From: Nocardioides flavescens
GTDB lineage: Bacteria; Actinomycetota; Actinomycetes; Propionibacteriales; Nocardioidaceae
Length of the DNA: 64,000 bases
Direction of reading: 5' to 3'
Assembly: GCF_009823805.1 (NCBI RefSeq)
Contig: NZ_WUEK01000003.1
Coordinates: 62,001 to 126,000 of the forward strand
Position 1 is the stretch's first letter; every line of letters begins with the position of its first letter. Made by a program: the position numbers and the translations under genes. The notes beneath the pieces are model-generated. The model did not search any database, was not told the DNA's origin, and was given only the letters and a program-made list of their open reading frames with translations. This document shows positions 24,456 through 33,025 of the stretch, piece by piece.

Positions 24456-25640
24456 ATGCGCCGCCTGTCCACCTCCCTGCGAGCCCGCACCGCCGTGCTC
24501 GCGGGTCTTCTCGGGACCTTGATGCTCACCAGCGCGTGCGGGGGCGGGACGAGTGCCACCGGCACGACCTCCGCCTCGACGCTCGACTCGGTCTCGAGTG
24601 CCGTCGAGGCCGCCTACACCGGCACCGACCGACCTCTCCCCACGACCGGGCCGGCCATCAAGCCCGATCAGAACCTCTGGATTGTGTCCTGCAGCCAGGG
24701 TGCGCCCGGCTGCGCGACGCCGACCCTCGCGCTGCAGGAGGCCGCCCAGAGCGTCGGCTGGGACGTGACCGTCGCGGACGGCAAGCTCGACTTCTCGACG
24801 TACAGCACGCTGATCCGACAGGCGATCGCGGCCAAGGCCGACGCGATCGTGCTGGTCGCGATCGACTGCGGATCGGTCCAGCAGCCGCTCACGGAGGCCA
24901 AGGCCGCCGGCGTGACCGTCTACGGACTCCTCAGCTTCGACTGTGACGACCCCACGATCGGCGCAGAGCCCCTCTTCACCGCCTCGCTCGGCCTCGGCGG
25001 TGCCGACGCCTCCCTCGCGACCTACCTCGAGAGCCTCGGCGAGACCGCCGCGAACTACATCATCGACAAGACCGATGGCAAGGCCGAGGTCGTGGAGATC
25101 TACGAGGACGACGTCTTGTTCGACAAGTACGTCGGCCAGGGCTTCGAGACCGCCATGAAGGCCTGCGAAGGTTGCTCCTTCGAGCGGGTCACCATCGTGG
25201 CGGCCGACTACGCCGGCAGTGCGGTCCAGTCCAAGGCGGCCGCAGGCGTGGCCCGCCAGCCGAACGCGAACGCGATCTTCGCGCCGGTCGACGCCCTGAT
25301 CACCCTCGGAGTCGGCCAGGCCGCACGCTCGGCCAAGAGCGGCACGATCCTCGCCGGGATCGGCGGGCTGCAGCCCAACGTCGAGCAGATCGCCGGCGAC
25401 GGACCGCAGACCTTCGCCGCCGGCCTGCCCTTCACGCGGATCGGGTGGGCGACCCTCGACGACCTGAACCGGATTCTGTCGGGCGAGGAGCAGGTCGACC
25501 AGGGCATCGGCACGCAGGCGATCGACAAGGAGCACAACCTCCCCATCGATCCGGACTACTACGACGGCAACGTCGACGGCGAGGGTCGCCCGACCGTCGA
25601 CTACGTCTCGGCCTACAAGGCCCTGTGGAAGGTGTCCTGA
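24456..25640 (+). CDS. ABC transporter substrate-binding lipoprotein (ribose/PBP1 type)
   Basis: The 394-residue protein starts with a lipoprotein signal (LLGTLMLTSACGGG, lipobox Cys near residue 28) and a mature periplasmic-binding-protein type 1 fold: lobe 1 strand NLWIVSCSQGAPGCATP, KADAIVLVAIDCGS, hinge and second lobe with QPNANAIFAPVDALITLG. Such proteins bind sugars and related polyols, but this transporter's other genes point to a catabolic substrate that may be modified. The ATG has a GAAGGAGGG ribosome-binding site. It is the first gene of the plus-strand operon, and its stop overlaps the ATPase start (TGATG). Confidence 0.93.
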   Translation: MRRLSTSLRARTAVLAGLLGTLMLTSACGGGTSATGTTSASTLDSVSSAVEAAYTGTDRPLPTTGPAIKPDQNLWIVSCSQGAPGCATPTLALQEAAQSVGWDVTVADGKLDFSTYSTLIRQAIAAKADAIVLVAIDCGSVQQPLTEAKAAGVTVYGLLSFDCDDPTIGAEPLFTASLGLGGADASLATYLESLGETAANYIIDKTDGKAEVVEIYEDDVLFDKYVGQGFETAMKACEGCSFERVTIVAADYAGSAVQSKAAAGVARQPNANAIFAPVDALITLGVGQAARSAKSGTILAGIGGLQPNVEQIAGDGPQTFAAGLPFTRIGWATLDDLNRILSGEEQVDQGIGTQAIDKEHNLPIDPDYYDGNVDGEGRPTVDYVSAYKALWKVS

Positions 25641-27229
25641 TGTCCGAGCCCACCGGCACGACCGAGGTGGGCTCGCACCGGGCGGCTCCGATCGTGGGGG
25701 CCGGCCGGGCGCCGGCCCTCACGGCCCGCGGGGTCACCAAGACCTACACGGCGGCGCCCGTCCTGCTCGACGCCGAGCTGCAGTTGTCCTTCGGCGAGGT
25801 CCACGCACTGCTCGGCGGCAACGGCAGCGGCAAGTCCACGATGATCAAGATCCTCGCGGGCGTCGTCGGTGCCGACCCCGGCGGCACTGTCGAGGTGGCC
25901 GGCGGGGCCGAGCCGACCGACCTCACCCGGTGGTCGGCCGCCGAGGCGCGCCGCCACCACCTGCGCTTCATCCATCAGGACCTCGGTCTGGTGCCCGACC
26001 TGACGGTCGCCGAGAACCTGTTCATCGAGGCGTCGCTGCACGCCCGTCGCGGCCTGGTCTCGTGGTCGCGGCTGCGCCGCGACGCCGAGGACGTGCTCGC
26101 ACGCTTCGACCTGGATCTGGCCCCGGAGGCGTTGGTCTCCACGCTCTCGCTCGCGGAGCAGACCCTGCTGGCCGCGGCCCGGGCACTGCACGACGTCGAG
26201 CCGGGCGGTCGGGCGATCGTCGTCCTGGACGAGCCCACGGCCGCGCTCCCCTCAGGGCAGGCCGACGAGCTCATGAGCGCCATCCGACGCTACGCCGACG
26301 AGGGGCACGCGATCCTCGTGGTCACGCACCGGTTGGGCGAGGTGGTAGCGGTGTGCGACCGGATCACCGTGCTGCGCCAGGGGCGCGTCGCCGCGACCGG
26401 TCCCCTGGCCGACCGCACCGAGGACGACCTCGGCAGCCTGATCACCGGCGTGGACGCCGCCACCGAGCAGCGCACCGCCCGGGCCACCGAGCCGCACGCC
26501 GGCGGCGCGCACGACGGCCTCCGACTGCAGGGTGTGCGCACCGACACCCTCGAGGGCATCGACCTGGAGGTGCGTCCAGGCGAGATCGTCGGACTGGTCG
26601 ACGCCGGAGGTCTGACGGGGTCGAGGGTTCTGCGCACGGTGTTCGGCCTCGAGCGGCTCACCGGTGGCACCGTCTCCCTGGGGGGTCGGCCGCTGCGCCT
26701 GCGGAACCCGGGGCGCGCGATGGCACACGGCGTCGCCTACCTGCCCGGCCAGCGGCTGCGCGAGGCGCTCTTCCCCGGTCTGTCGGTGGGGGAGAACGTC
26801 CTGCTCGCCTCGCTCCCGGCTCATCGACGTGGTGGTCTGCTGTCGATCCGCCGGCAGCGCTCGGCAGCAGCGGACGCCGTACGCCGGTTCCGGGTGCATC
26901 CGGCCGACGCGACCGCCGAGGTGACGAGCCTGTCCGGCGGCAATCAGCAGAAGGTCTCGGTGGCCCGCTGGATGGTGCGCGAGCCGCGCTGCCTGCTCCT
27001 CGAGGAGCCGACCCAGGGCGTGGACATCGGGGCCCGCGCGGAGATCTGGGCGCTCATCGCCGACGCCGTCGACGGCGGCGCGGCAGCGCTCGTCGTCAGT
27101 TCCGACTACCAGGAGCTCGCCACCCACTGTCGTCGCGTCGTGGTCTACGCCCGCGGCCGACACGTCACCACACTCACCGGCGCCGACCTCACGGTGCCCG
27201 CGATCGCGGAGGTCGTCCATCATGCCTGA
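25640..27229 (+). CDS. ABC transporter ATP-binding protein (two ATPase domains)
   Basis: The 529-residue protein has two tandem ABC domains as in RbsA. Domain 1: Walker A GGNGSGKSTM (about residue 57), signature STLSLAEQTLLAAARAL, Walker B AIVVLDEPTAAL. Domain 2: a degenerate Walker A region (LVDAGGLTGSRVL, lacking the usual GKS) with an intact signature SLSGGNQQKVSVARWM and Walker B LLLEEPTQGVDIG. This asymmetry is common in ribose-type importers. It starts on the stop codon of the binding-protein gene and ends 8 bp inside the permease gene, so the three are coupled. Confidence 0.93.
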   Translation: MSEPTGTTEVGSHRAAPIVGAGRAPALTARGVTKTYTAAPVLLDAELQLSFGEVHALLGGNGSGKSTMIKILAGVVGADPGGTVEVAGGAEPTDLTRWSAAEARRHHLRFIHQDLGLVPDLTVAENLFIEASLHARRGLVSWSRLRRDAEDVLARFDLDLAPEALVSTLSLAEQTLLAAARALHDVEPGGRAIVVLDEPTAALPSGQADELMSAIRRYADEGHAILVVTHRLGEVVAVCDRITVLRQGRVAATGPLADRTEDDLGSLITGVDAATEQRTARATEPHAGGAHDGLRLQGVRTDTLEGIDLEVRPGEIVGLVDAGGLTGSRVLRTVFGLERLTGGTVSLGGRPLRLRNPGRAMAHGVAYLPGQRLREALFPGLSVGENVLLASLPAHRRGGLLSIRRQRSAAADAVRRFRVHPADATAEVTSLSGGNQQKVSVARWMVREPRCLLLEEPTQGVDIGARAEIWALIADAVDGGAAALVVSSDYQELATHCRRVVVYARGRHVTTLTGADLTVPAIAEVVHHA

Positions 27230-28268
27230 GAAACAGCGCGTCCTGGAGGCGCCGACGCCGCCGGAGGCGGCGCCCACTCCCGCACGCGAGCGACCCCGCG
27301 GAGCGCGACGCGTCCTCGGAGCGGTCGAGCGGTACGCCGTTCCGGGCCTGCTCGTGGTGCTGGTCGTGGTCTTCTCCTCGGTCACGGCGACCAGCGCGAC
27401 GTTCCCCACCCAGGCGAACCTCTCGAATCTCCTGGCCGGTCAGGCCGTGCTCGGCGTGGCGGCCCTCGCCGTGCTCGTACCGATCGTGGCCGGTCAGTAC
27501 GACCTGTCCGTCGGTGCGGTCCTCGGGGCCTCGGCGCTGCTGTGCGCGGGCCTGATGTCGCGTCACGACGTCCCGCCGGTGCTGGCGATCCTCGCCGTGG
27601 TCCTCATCGGAGCTCTCGTGGGCCTGATCAACGGCTACGTCGTGGCCTATCTCGGCGTGAACTCCCTGATCGTCACGACAGCGACCGCGACGGTGATCTC
27701 GGGCTTCGTGCTGTGGTACTCCGGCTCGCTCACCATCGTCGGCGTGCCGCCGTCGATCATCGACGCGACCAACGGCACCTGGCTGGCTGTGCCCAAGCTC
27801 GTCTTCGGGCTCGCCGTCGTCGCCGCGCTGGTCTATGTGATGCTCCGCTACACCCCCTACGGCCGCTACCTCTATGCGATCGGCTCCAATGCCCGTGCGG
27901 CCGCCCTCGTCGGCCTCGACGTCCCACGCCTGACCTGCAGCACCCTGGTCTTCAGCGCCGCGCTCGCGGCACTGGCGGGGGTCGCGCAGCTCGGGCTGCA
28001 GGGATCAGCCAGCCCGCAGCTCGGTCCCGGGTTCACGCTGCCGGCTCTCTCGGCGGTGTTCCTCGGGAGCACCACCATCCGTCCCGGCACCTTCAACGTG
28101 CCGGGGACGGTGATCGCCGTCTACCTCGTCGCCGTCATCGTCAACGGCCTCACCCTCGCCGGCGCTGCCGACTGGGTGCAGCCGACGTTCAACGGTGGCG
28201 CGCTGCTCGGTGCCGTCGTCCTCGCCGCCGTCATCAGCCGCCGCCGGGCCCGTCGCCAGCCGGCCTGA
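27222..28268 (+). CDS. ABC transporter permease (ribose type)
   Basis: The 348-residue membrane protein has 8-10 helices and matches RbsC-type permeases. After a polar N-terminal 45 residues, the helices include LLVVLVVVFSSVTATSA, LAVLVPIVAGQYDLSVG (the AGxxDLSVG motif conserved in the family) and the EAA-like loop GRYLYAIGSNARAAALVGLDV. It overlaps the ATPase gene by 8 bp. It completes a binding protein-ATPase-permease importer that feeds the catabolic genes downstream. Confidence 0.93.
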   Translation: MPEKQRVLEAPTPPEAAPTPARERPRGARRVLGAVERYAVPGLLVVLVVVFSSVTATSATFPTQANLSNLLAGQAVLGVAALAVLVPIVAGQYDLSVGAVLGASALLCAGLMSRHDVPPVLAILAVVLIGALVGLINGYVVAYLGVNSLIVTTATATVISGFVLWYSGSLTIVGVPPSIIDATNGTWLAVPKLVFGLAVVAALVYVMLRYTPYGRYLYAIGSNARAAALVGLDVPRLTCSTLVFSAALAALAGVAQLGLQGSASPQLGPGFTLPALSAVFLGSTTIRPGTFNVPGTVIAVYLVAVIVNGLTLAGAADWVQPTFNGGALLGAVVLAAVISRRRARRQPA

Positions 28269-28317
28269 ACCGTCCCGACCCACATTCCCACATGACCACG
28301 CCACCCGGAGGAACACT

Positions 28318-29157
28318 GTGACCATGCCTGAGCCCGAGCTCGTGACCGGCGGCCTACGCTTCCCAGAGGGCAGCCGCTGGCGCGAGGGGCGCCTCTACTT
28401 CTCCGACATGCACACCGGACAGGTGCTCGCCCTCAATCCCGAGACCACCGAGCTCGAAGAGATCGCCAAGCTCGACGGCCAGCCGAGCGGACTGGGCTGG
28501 ACCCCCGACGGGGACCTGTTGGTGAGCTCGATGCTCGACAACACCGTCTACCGCGTCGGGGCGGACGGGTCCCTGACGGTCTGGGCCGACGTCTCGGACC
28601 TCACGCAGTGGCCCACCAACGAGCTCTGCGTCACCCCAGACGGCCACGGCTACCTCGGCGGCTTCGGCTACGACTTCTACAACAACGCACCGGCCGAGCC
28701 CGGCCCGGTCCTGCACATCCGTCCAGACGGCACCGCCGAGCCTGGGGCGGAGGGGTTCACCTTCCCCAACGGCACCGTGCTGCTGCCGGGCACCCGCACA
28801 CTCGTGGTCGCCGAGACCTGGGGCCACTGCCTCACGGCGTTCGATCTCGACGACGAAGGTCGGATGACGAACCGCCGCGAATGGGCTCCGCTGTGGGCCG
28901 ACAGCACCGCCGATGGCATCGACGTCGACGCGGACCACGGCGTCTGGGTCTCCTCGATCCTCGAGCACAAGTTCGTGCGCGTGGTCGAGGGCGGCGAGAT
29001 CACCCACGAGGTCTCGGTGGGCGACGAGCTCGCCGTCGACTGCGCAGTCGGTGGCCCCGACGGCCGGACGCTGTTCATGTCGACGTCGAACAGCTGGCAA
29101 CCCGCCGAGACCACGGTGCGCGAGGGCAAGATCTACCGGATGCGGATCGAGGGCTAG
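28318..29157 (+). CDS. SMP-30/gluconolactonase/LRE family protein
   Basis: The 279-residue six-bladed beta-propeller belongs to the SMP-30 lactonase group. The opening GLRFPEGSRWREGRLYFSDM carries the first metal ligand (Glu in FPEG), with further ligands in PTNELCV (Asn) and STADGIDVDADHGVW (Asp). These bind the calcium or zinc used for lactone hydrolysis. GGAGGA lies 5 bases before the GTG at 28318; an ATG six bases further in frame is the alternative. Next to an importer and an acyl-CoA synthetase it likely opens a lactone or ester of the imported compound, giving a free acid. Confidence 0.9.
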   Translation: MTMPEPELVTGGLRFPEGSRWREGRLYFSDMHTGQVLALNPETTELEEIAKLDGQPSGLGWTPDGDLLVSSMLDNTVYRVGADGSLTVWADVSDLTQWPTNELCVTPDGHGYLGGFGYDFYNNAPAEPGPVLHIRPDGTAEPGAEGFTFPNGTVLLPGTRTLVVAETWGHCLTAFDLDDEGRMTNRREWAPLWADSTADGIDVDADHGVWVSSILEHKFVRVVEGGEITHEVSVGDELAVDCAVGGPDGRTLFMSTSNSWQPAETTVREGKIYRMRIEG

Positions 29158-29160
29158 CCC

Positions 29161-30714
29161 GTGGACATCTCCTTCTTCCTGCGTCACGTCCACGGTGACG
29201 TGGCCCGCTTCGACCCCGACCGCCCGGCCCTGAGCCTCGAGGACGACGAGCCGGTGACCTACCGCCAGCTCGGGGAGCGGACCCATGCCTATGCCCGCGA
29301 GCTGCTCGACCTCGGGGTCGGGGCGGGCGACCGGGTCGGGATCTTGATGTACAACAGCGTGGAGTACTGGATCGCCTACTTCGCGATCACCAGGATCGGC
29401 GCCATCGCAGTGCGGCTCAACTTCCGCCTCGGGGTGGAGGAGCTCGACTACGTGCTCAACGACTCCGGCGCCATCGTGCTGCTCGGCGACGGCGAGCTGT
29501 TGGCTCGGCTCAGCAGGCTGCGCTCCGTGGTCCCGGTGCGCCACCACGTCGCCTTCGGTCCCGAGGAGGACCGGCCGTCCTGGGCGCAGCCGTGGAGCCA
29601 CCTCGAGCGCGGCGACACCGCGCCGCTGGACCTCCCGCTGCCGACGGCTGAGCAGGGCGCGATGATCATGTACACCTCGGGTACGACCGGCCGGCCGAAG
29701 GGTGTCCTGTGGTCTCACGGCACCACGACGTGGTGGGCCGCACTGCAGGTCATGGAGTGGCGCTTCGACGAGAGCTCCGTGACGATGGTGACTGGCCCCC
29801 TCTACCACATCGGCGGGCTGGAGAACTACGTCCTCCCTACCCTCGCCATGGGCGGCCACGGGGTGATGCTCCGCAGCAAGAACTTCGACCTCGGCCGCAC
29901 CCTCGACCTCGTCGAGCGCCTCGAGGTGACCGACCTGCTGCTGTTCCCGGTCATGATCAACCAGCTGGTCGAGCGTGACGCGGACGAGGTCGACCTGTCG
30001 TCGCTGAGGCGGATCTTCACCGGTGGCGACGCGCTGATGCCGTCGGTCTGCGAGCGCCTGGAGCATCGCGTGCCGGGCGCCGACCTGATCCAGCTGTACG
30101 GCCTGACCGAGGGCACGCCCATGGCGACGTGCTCGGCTCCGGGGATGGGCTACGCCCGCCCCGCCAGCGTCGGTCGGGCGTACCCGTTCGTCGAGGTGTC
30201 GGTGCGCGACGACGCCGGTGAGCCGGTCGCCCCCGGCACGGTCGGTGAGATCTGGACCCGCAGCCCGGCGAACTCACTGGGTTACTGGAACAAGCCCGAG
30301 GCCACGGCAGAGACCTTCACCGACGGCTGGTGCCACACGGGCGACCTCGGACTGGTCACCGACGGCACCTTGTCCATCGCCGGGCGCAAGAAGGACATGA
30401 TCCGCAGCGGCGGCGAGAACATCTCCCCGGCCGAGATCGAGGACGTGCTCCTGCGTCACCCCGCGGTCGTGGACGCCGCCGTCGTCGGTGTCCCGGACCC
30501 GGTCTTCGTCGAGGCGGTCTGCGCCGTCGTCGTGATCAACGACGTCCCGGTCACCGAGGAGGAGCTGGTCGAGCACTGCCGCTCGCACCTCGCCGGGTTC
30601 AAGAAACCCCGCCGGGTAGTCTTCGTGACCGAACTGCCCCGCACGCCGTCTCAGAAGATCCAGAAGTTCCGGCTCCGGGACATGATCGCCACCGGAGCCA
30701 TCGCCGGGTCCTGA
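29161..30714 (+). CDS. AMP-binding acyl-CoA synthetase (FadD-like)
   Basis: The 517-residue adenylating enzyme has the phosphate-binding loop MYTSGTTGRPKGVLWSHG (about residues 160-177), the adenine-site motif LYGLTEG, DGWCHTGDLG (ATP ribose Asp), and the C-terminal hinge GRKKDMIRSGGENISPAEIE, with a catalytic Lys expected in the PSQKIQKFRLRD tail. It should turn a carboxylic acid released by the SMP-30 protein into a CoA ester for the divergent catabolic operon. GTG start, 3 bp after the SMP-30 stop codon. Confidence 0.92.
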   Translation: MDISFFLRHVHGDVARFDPDRPALSLEDDEPVTYRQLGERTHAYARELLDLGVGAGDRVGILMYNSVEYWIAYFAITRIGAIAVRLNFRLGVEELDYVLNDSGAIVLLGDGELLARLSRLRSVVPVRHHVAFGPEEDRPSWAQPWSHLERGDTAPLDLPLPTAEQGAMIMYTSGTTGRPKGVLWSHGTTTWWAALQVMEWRFDESSVTMVTGPLYHIGGLENYVLPTLAMGGHGVMLRSKNFDLGRTLDLVERLEVTDLLLFPVMINQLVERDADEVDLSSLRRIFTGGDALMPSVCERLEHRVPGADLIQLYGLTEGTPMATCSAPGMGYARPASVGRAYPFVEVSVRDDAGEPVAPGTVGEIWTRSPANSLGYWNKPEATAETFTDGWCHTGDLGLVTDGTLSIAGRKKDMIRSGGENISPAEIEDVLLRHPAVVDAAVVGVPDPVFVEAVCAVVVINDVPVTEEELVEHCRSHLAGFKKPRRVVFVTELPRTPSQKIQKFRLRDMIATGAIAGS

Positions 30715-30759
30715 CGAGACCGGTCGCCGGGCCGGGACAGCTGGAGAGGGGGTGGGACC

Positions 30760-31479
30760 GTGCCGGCAGAACGTCGCAACGGACCCGAGACCCGTCAGCA
30801 GATCATCGACCAGTTCAGCGAGCTCGTCGCCGAGCACGGGTTCGAGGTCGCGAGCGTCTCGATGCTGGCCACCGCGCTCGGCATCAGCAAGGGCACGGTC
30901 GTCCACCACTTCCCGTCCAAGAACCTCATCATGGCGGAGGGGCACCAGCAGTACATGGAGCGCCGGGTGCGCGAGATGTACCGCGTCCTGGAGCGAGTGC
31001 CCGAGACCGAGCTGCAGCTCGCCGCGATGATGTACACGATCATCCGGGCGCATCGCGACGACCGACCCGGCACCATTTCGTTCCTGCGCGAGCAGTCGCG
31101 ATTCCCGTTCGGCGGCGATGTCCAGGCGATGCGCACCCTGCGCAACGAGTTCAGCTCGATCATGACCGGGATCCTGCGGCGTGGGCAGATCGCGGGCGCC
31201 TTCGACTTCGAGGACGTCACGCTCACGTCGTTCCAGATCTTCGGCATGTGCAACTACGTCTGGACCTGGTTCCGTCCGCACGACCCGATGTCGGTCGAGG
31301 ACGTCGCCGCGGAGTTCGCCAGCAACACCCTGCGCGGTCTGAGCGCGGGGTCGGGCGAGAGCCGCGGGCGCACCGTGTCCGAGCTGCTGGCCTTCTTCAG
31401 CGACTTGGCTCCGGCGCTCGAGCCGTCCTACCCGCGTCGTCCGCCGTCCGAGGACAGGCAAGCAACGCGCGGACTCTGA
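30760..31479 (+). CDS. TetR-family transcriptional regulator of the catabolic locus (proposed)
   Basis: The 239-residue regulator has a TetR HTH (IIDQFSELVAEHGFEVASVSM, then LGISKGTVVHHFPSKNLIMAEG, about residues 14-60) and a longer-than-average helical ligand domain. It is the last gene of the transport operon, 45 bases after the acyl-CoA synthetase, and no other regulator sits nearby. I propose that it binds the TCGTACG-N2-CGTACGA dyads at 24253 and 24384. GTG start with GAGAGGGGGTGGG upstream. Its ligand is perhaps a CoA intermediate of the pathway. Confidence 0.9.
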   Translation: MPAERRNGPETRQQIIDQFSELVAEHGFEVASVSMLATALGISKGTVVHHFPSKNLIMAEGHQQYMERRVREMYRVLERVPETELQLAAMMYTIIRAHRDDRPGTISFLREQSRFPFGGDVQAMRTLRNEFSSIMTGILRRGQIAGAFDFEDVTLTSFQIFGMCNYVWTWFRPHDPMSVEDVAAEFASNTLRGLSAGSGESRGRTVSELLAFFSDLAPALEPSYPRRPPSEDRQATRGL

Positions 31480-31487
31480 GCCATCCC

Positions 31488-32777
31488 CTACGTCGGGACG
31501 ACGCCCATCGCGGCGACCCGCTCGGCGGCGCGGCGGCGGTCGGGCACCTCGAGCTTGCGGAGCACGCCCTGCACGTGGTGCTTCACGGTGTGCACGCTGA
31601 CGAAGAGCCGCTGGGCGATCTCGTTGTTGTCGAGCCCCTCGGCGAGCATCGTCAGCACCTCGCGCTCGCGGGGGGTCAGCAGGGCGACGGCCCGCTCGGC
31701 CTCCTTGCGGGCAGTGACGTCCTCTACGGTCAAGACGAGCAGGTCGGCCGCGAGACCGGAGCGGACGGGGCGCTGCACCGTGGAGGTGACCCACGCGATC
31801 GAGCCGTCGGGCCGCGCGCAGCGCCAGTCGGCGACGGTGGGTGAGCCGCCCGCCACCTGCCGGGCGAGCTCGGTCCGGTGCGCCTCCCGGTCGTCGGGGT
31901 GGAGGACCTCGCTCAGGCTGTCGAGCTGCAGGAGCTCGTGGTCCGATCGGCCGACGATCTCCTGGAACCGGTCGTTGACGCGGAGCACACGCCCCTCGGG
32001 CGTGACGTGGGCGATGCCGGCCGAGGAGCCCTCGAGGGCGTCGAGGACCTCGAACCAGCTCGCGTCGAGCTCCTCGACGCGGCGGGTGATGTCGCGGAAG
32101 TGGACGGTCGAGCCGCCCACCTCGGGGTCGTCGGACAGGTCCCGGACCACGACCTCGAGGTGACGCCAGCCCCCGTCGCGGTGCAGCACCCGGAAGACCA
32201 TCGGGACGGCGGGGCCGGGGGTCGCGACCGCGTCGAGCATGGCGTCGATCATCGGCTCGACGTCGTCGGGGTGGACCAGGTCGATGGTCACCCGGCCCGT
32301 CATCTCCTCCGGCGTCCAGCCGAGCACGTCCGAGACCGACGGGCTGATGTAGCGCAGCGTCCCGTCGGCCTCGTAGAGCGCGACCACGTCGGGGGAGTGG
32401 TGCAGCGGGTGGCGCGACCAGCTCTGCTCGAGCGCCGGGGGCACCTGCCGGTCGGAGTCGTAGGTCATCCTCGCCAGACCTTGGGCCACTCCGTCCGCGT
32501 CGTGGGCGGGCGAGACCGCGACGACGGTGACGGAGGCCTCGAACGGCGCGCCCTCCTTGGGCTGCAGCCGGAGCCGGCCCTCGAAGGTCCCGGTGCGCCG
32601 CTGCTCCGCGCGCGCCGCCTCGACGCGCTCGTCGGTCGGGTCGAAGATCGAGATGCCGCCGCTCAGGATGTCCTCGCGCGAGAGCCGCAGCTGGTAGCGG
32701 CAGGTGGTGTTGGCGTCCAGGATCCCGGTCCAGTCGGGGGTGAGCAGCACGACCCGGTCGGCGGAGAGCTCGGGCAC
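31488..32777 (-). CDS. multi-PAS LuxR-family transcriptional regulator
   Basis: The 429-residue protein has three PAS-like sensor domains: about residues 5-110, 125-235 (SPDVVALYEADGTLRYISPS ... HPDDVEPM), and 245-360 (SSAGIAHVTPEGRVLRVNDRFQEIVGRS), each with the PAS/PAC signature. The C-terminal LuxR HTH (LLTPREREVLTMLAEGLDNNEIAQRLFVSVHTVKHHV) is clear. No receiver domain is present, so the PAS domains sense the signal, such as redox state, oxygen or a ligand. It converges on the TetR gene with an 8-bp gap and is divergent from the large secreted protein at 33026. Confidence 0.93.
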   Translation of the reverse strand: MPELSADRVVLLTPDWTGILDANTTCRYQLRLSREDILSGGISIFDPTDERVEAARAEQRRTGTFEGRLRLQPKEGAPFEASVTVVAVSPAHDADGVAQGLARMTYDSDRQVPPALEQSWSRHPLHHSPDVVALYEADGTLRYISPSVSDVLGWTPEEMTGRVTIDLVHPDDVEPMIDAMLDAVATPGPAVPMVFRVLHRDGGWRHLEVVVRDLSDDPEVGGSTVHFRDITRRVEELDASWFEVLDALEGSSAGIAHVTPEGRVLRVNDRFQEIVGRSDHELLQLDSLSEVLHPDDREAHRTELARQVAGGSPTVADWRCARPDGSIAWVTSTVQRPVRSGLAADLLVLTVEDVTARKEAERAVALLTPREREVLTMLAEGLDNNEIAQRLFVSVHTVKHHVQGVLRKLEVPDRRRAAERVAAMGVVPT

Positions 32778-33025
32778 GGAGTCGTGGTGCTCGTCGATGA
32801 TCCGCCCGCCTGTCGTGTGGTGCCGCTCCGGCCACGCGGTTCGCGCGGAGATCGGGACCCTTGAGCGTATCCAGGACTCGCTACCAGGGGTGGACGGACG
32901 CGCACAACATGGGTCCCCTGGCTAGTACCCGACCGGCGGGGTGCGCACCCAGAATTGCTAGGACAGCACGACTGCGGGCCACGGGGTCTGCCGCTGCCTC
33001 TGTCGTCCCTCGGAAAGGTCCGTCC

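Noticed and set aside
25640..27229. Frameshift or damage in the second ATPase domain
   Set aside because: The degenerate Walker A in one half is common in ribose-type importer ATPases; the reading frame and the signature and Walker B motifs are intact.
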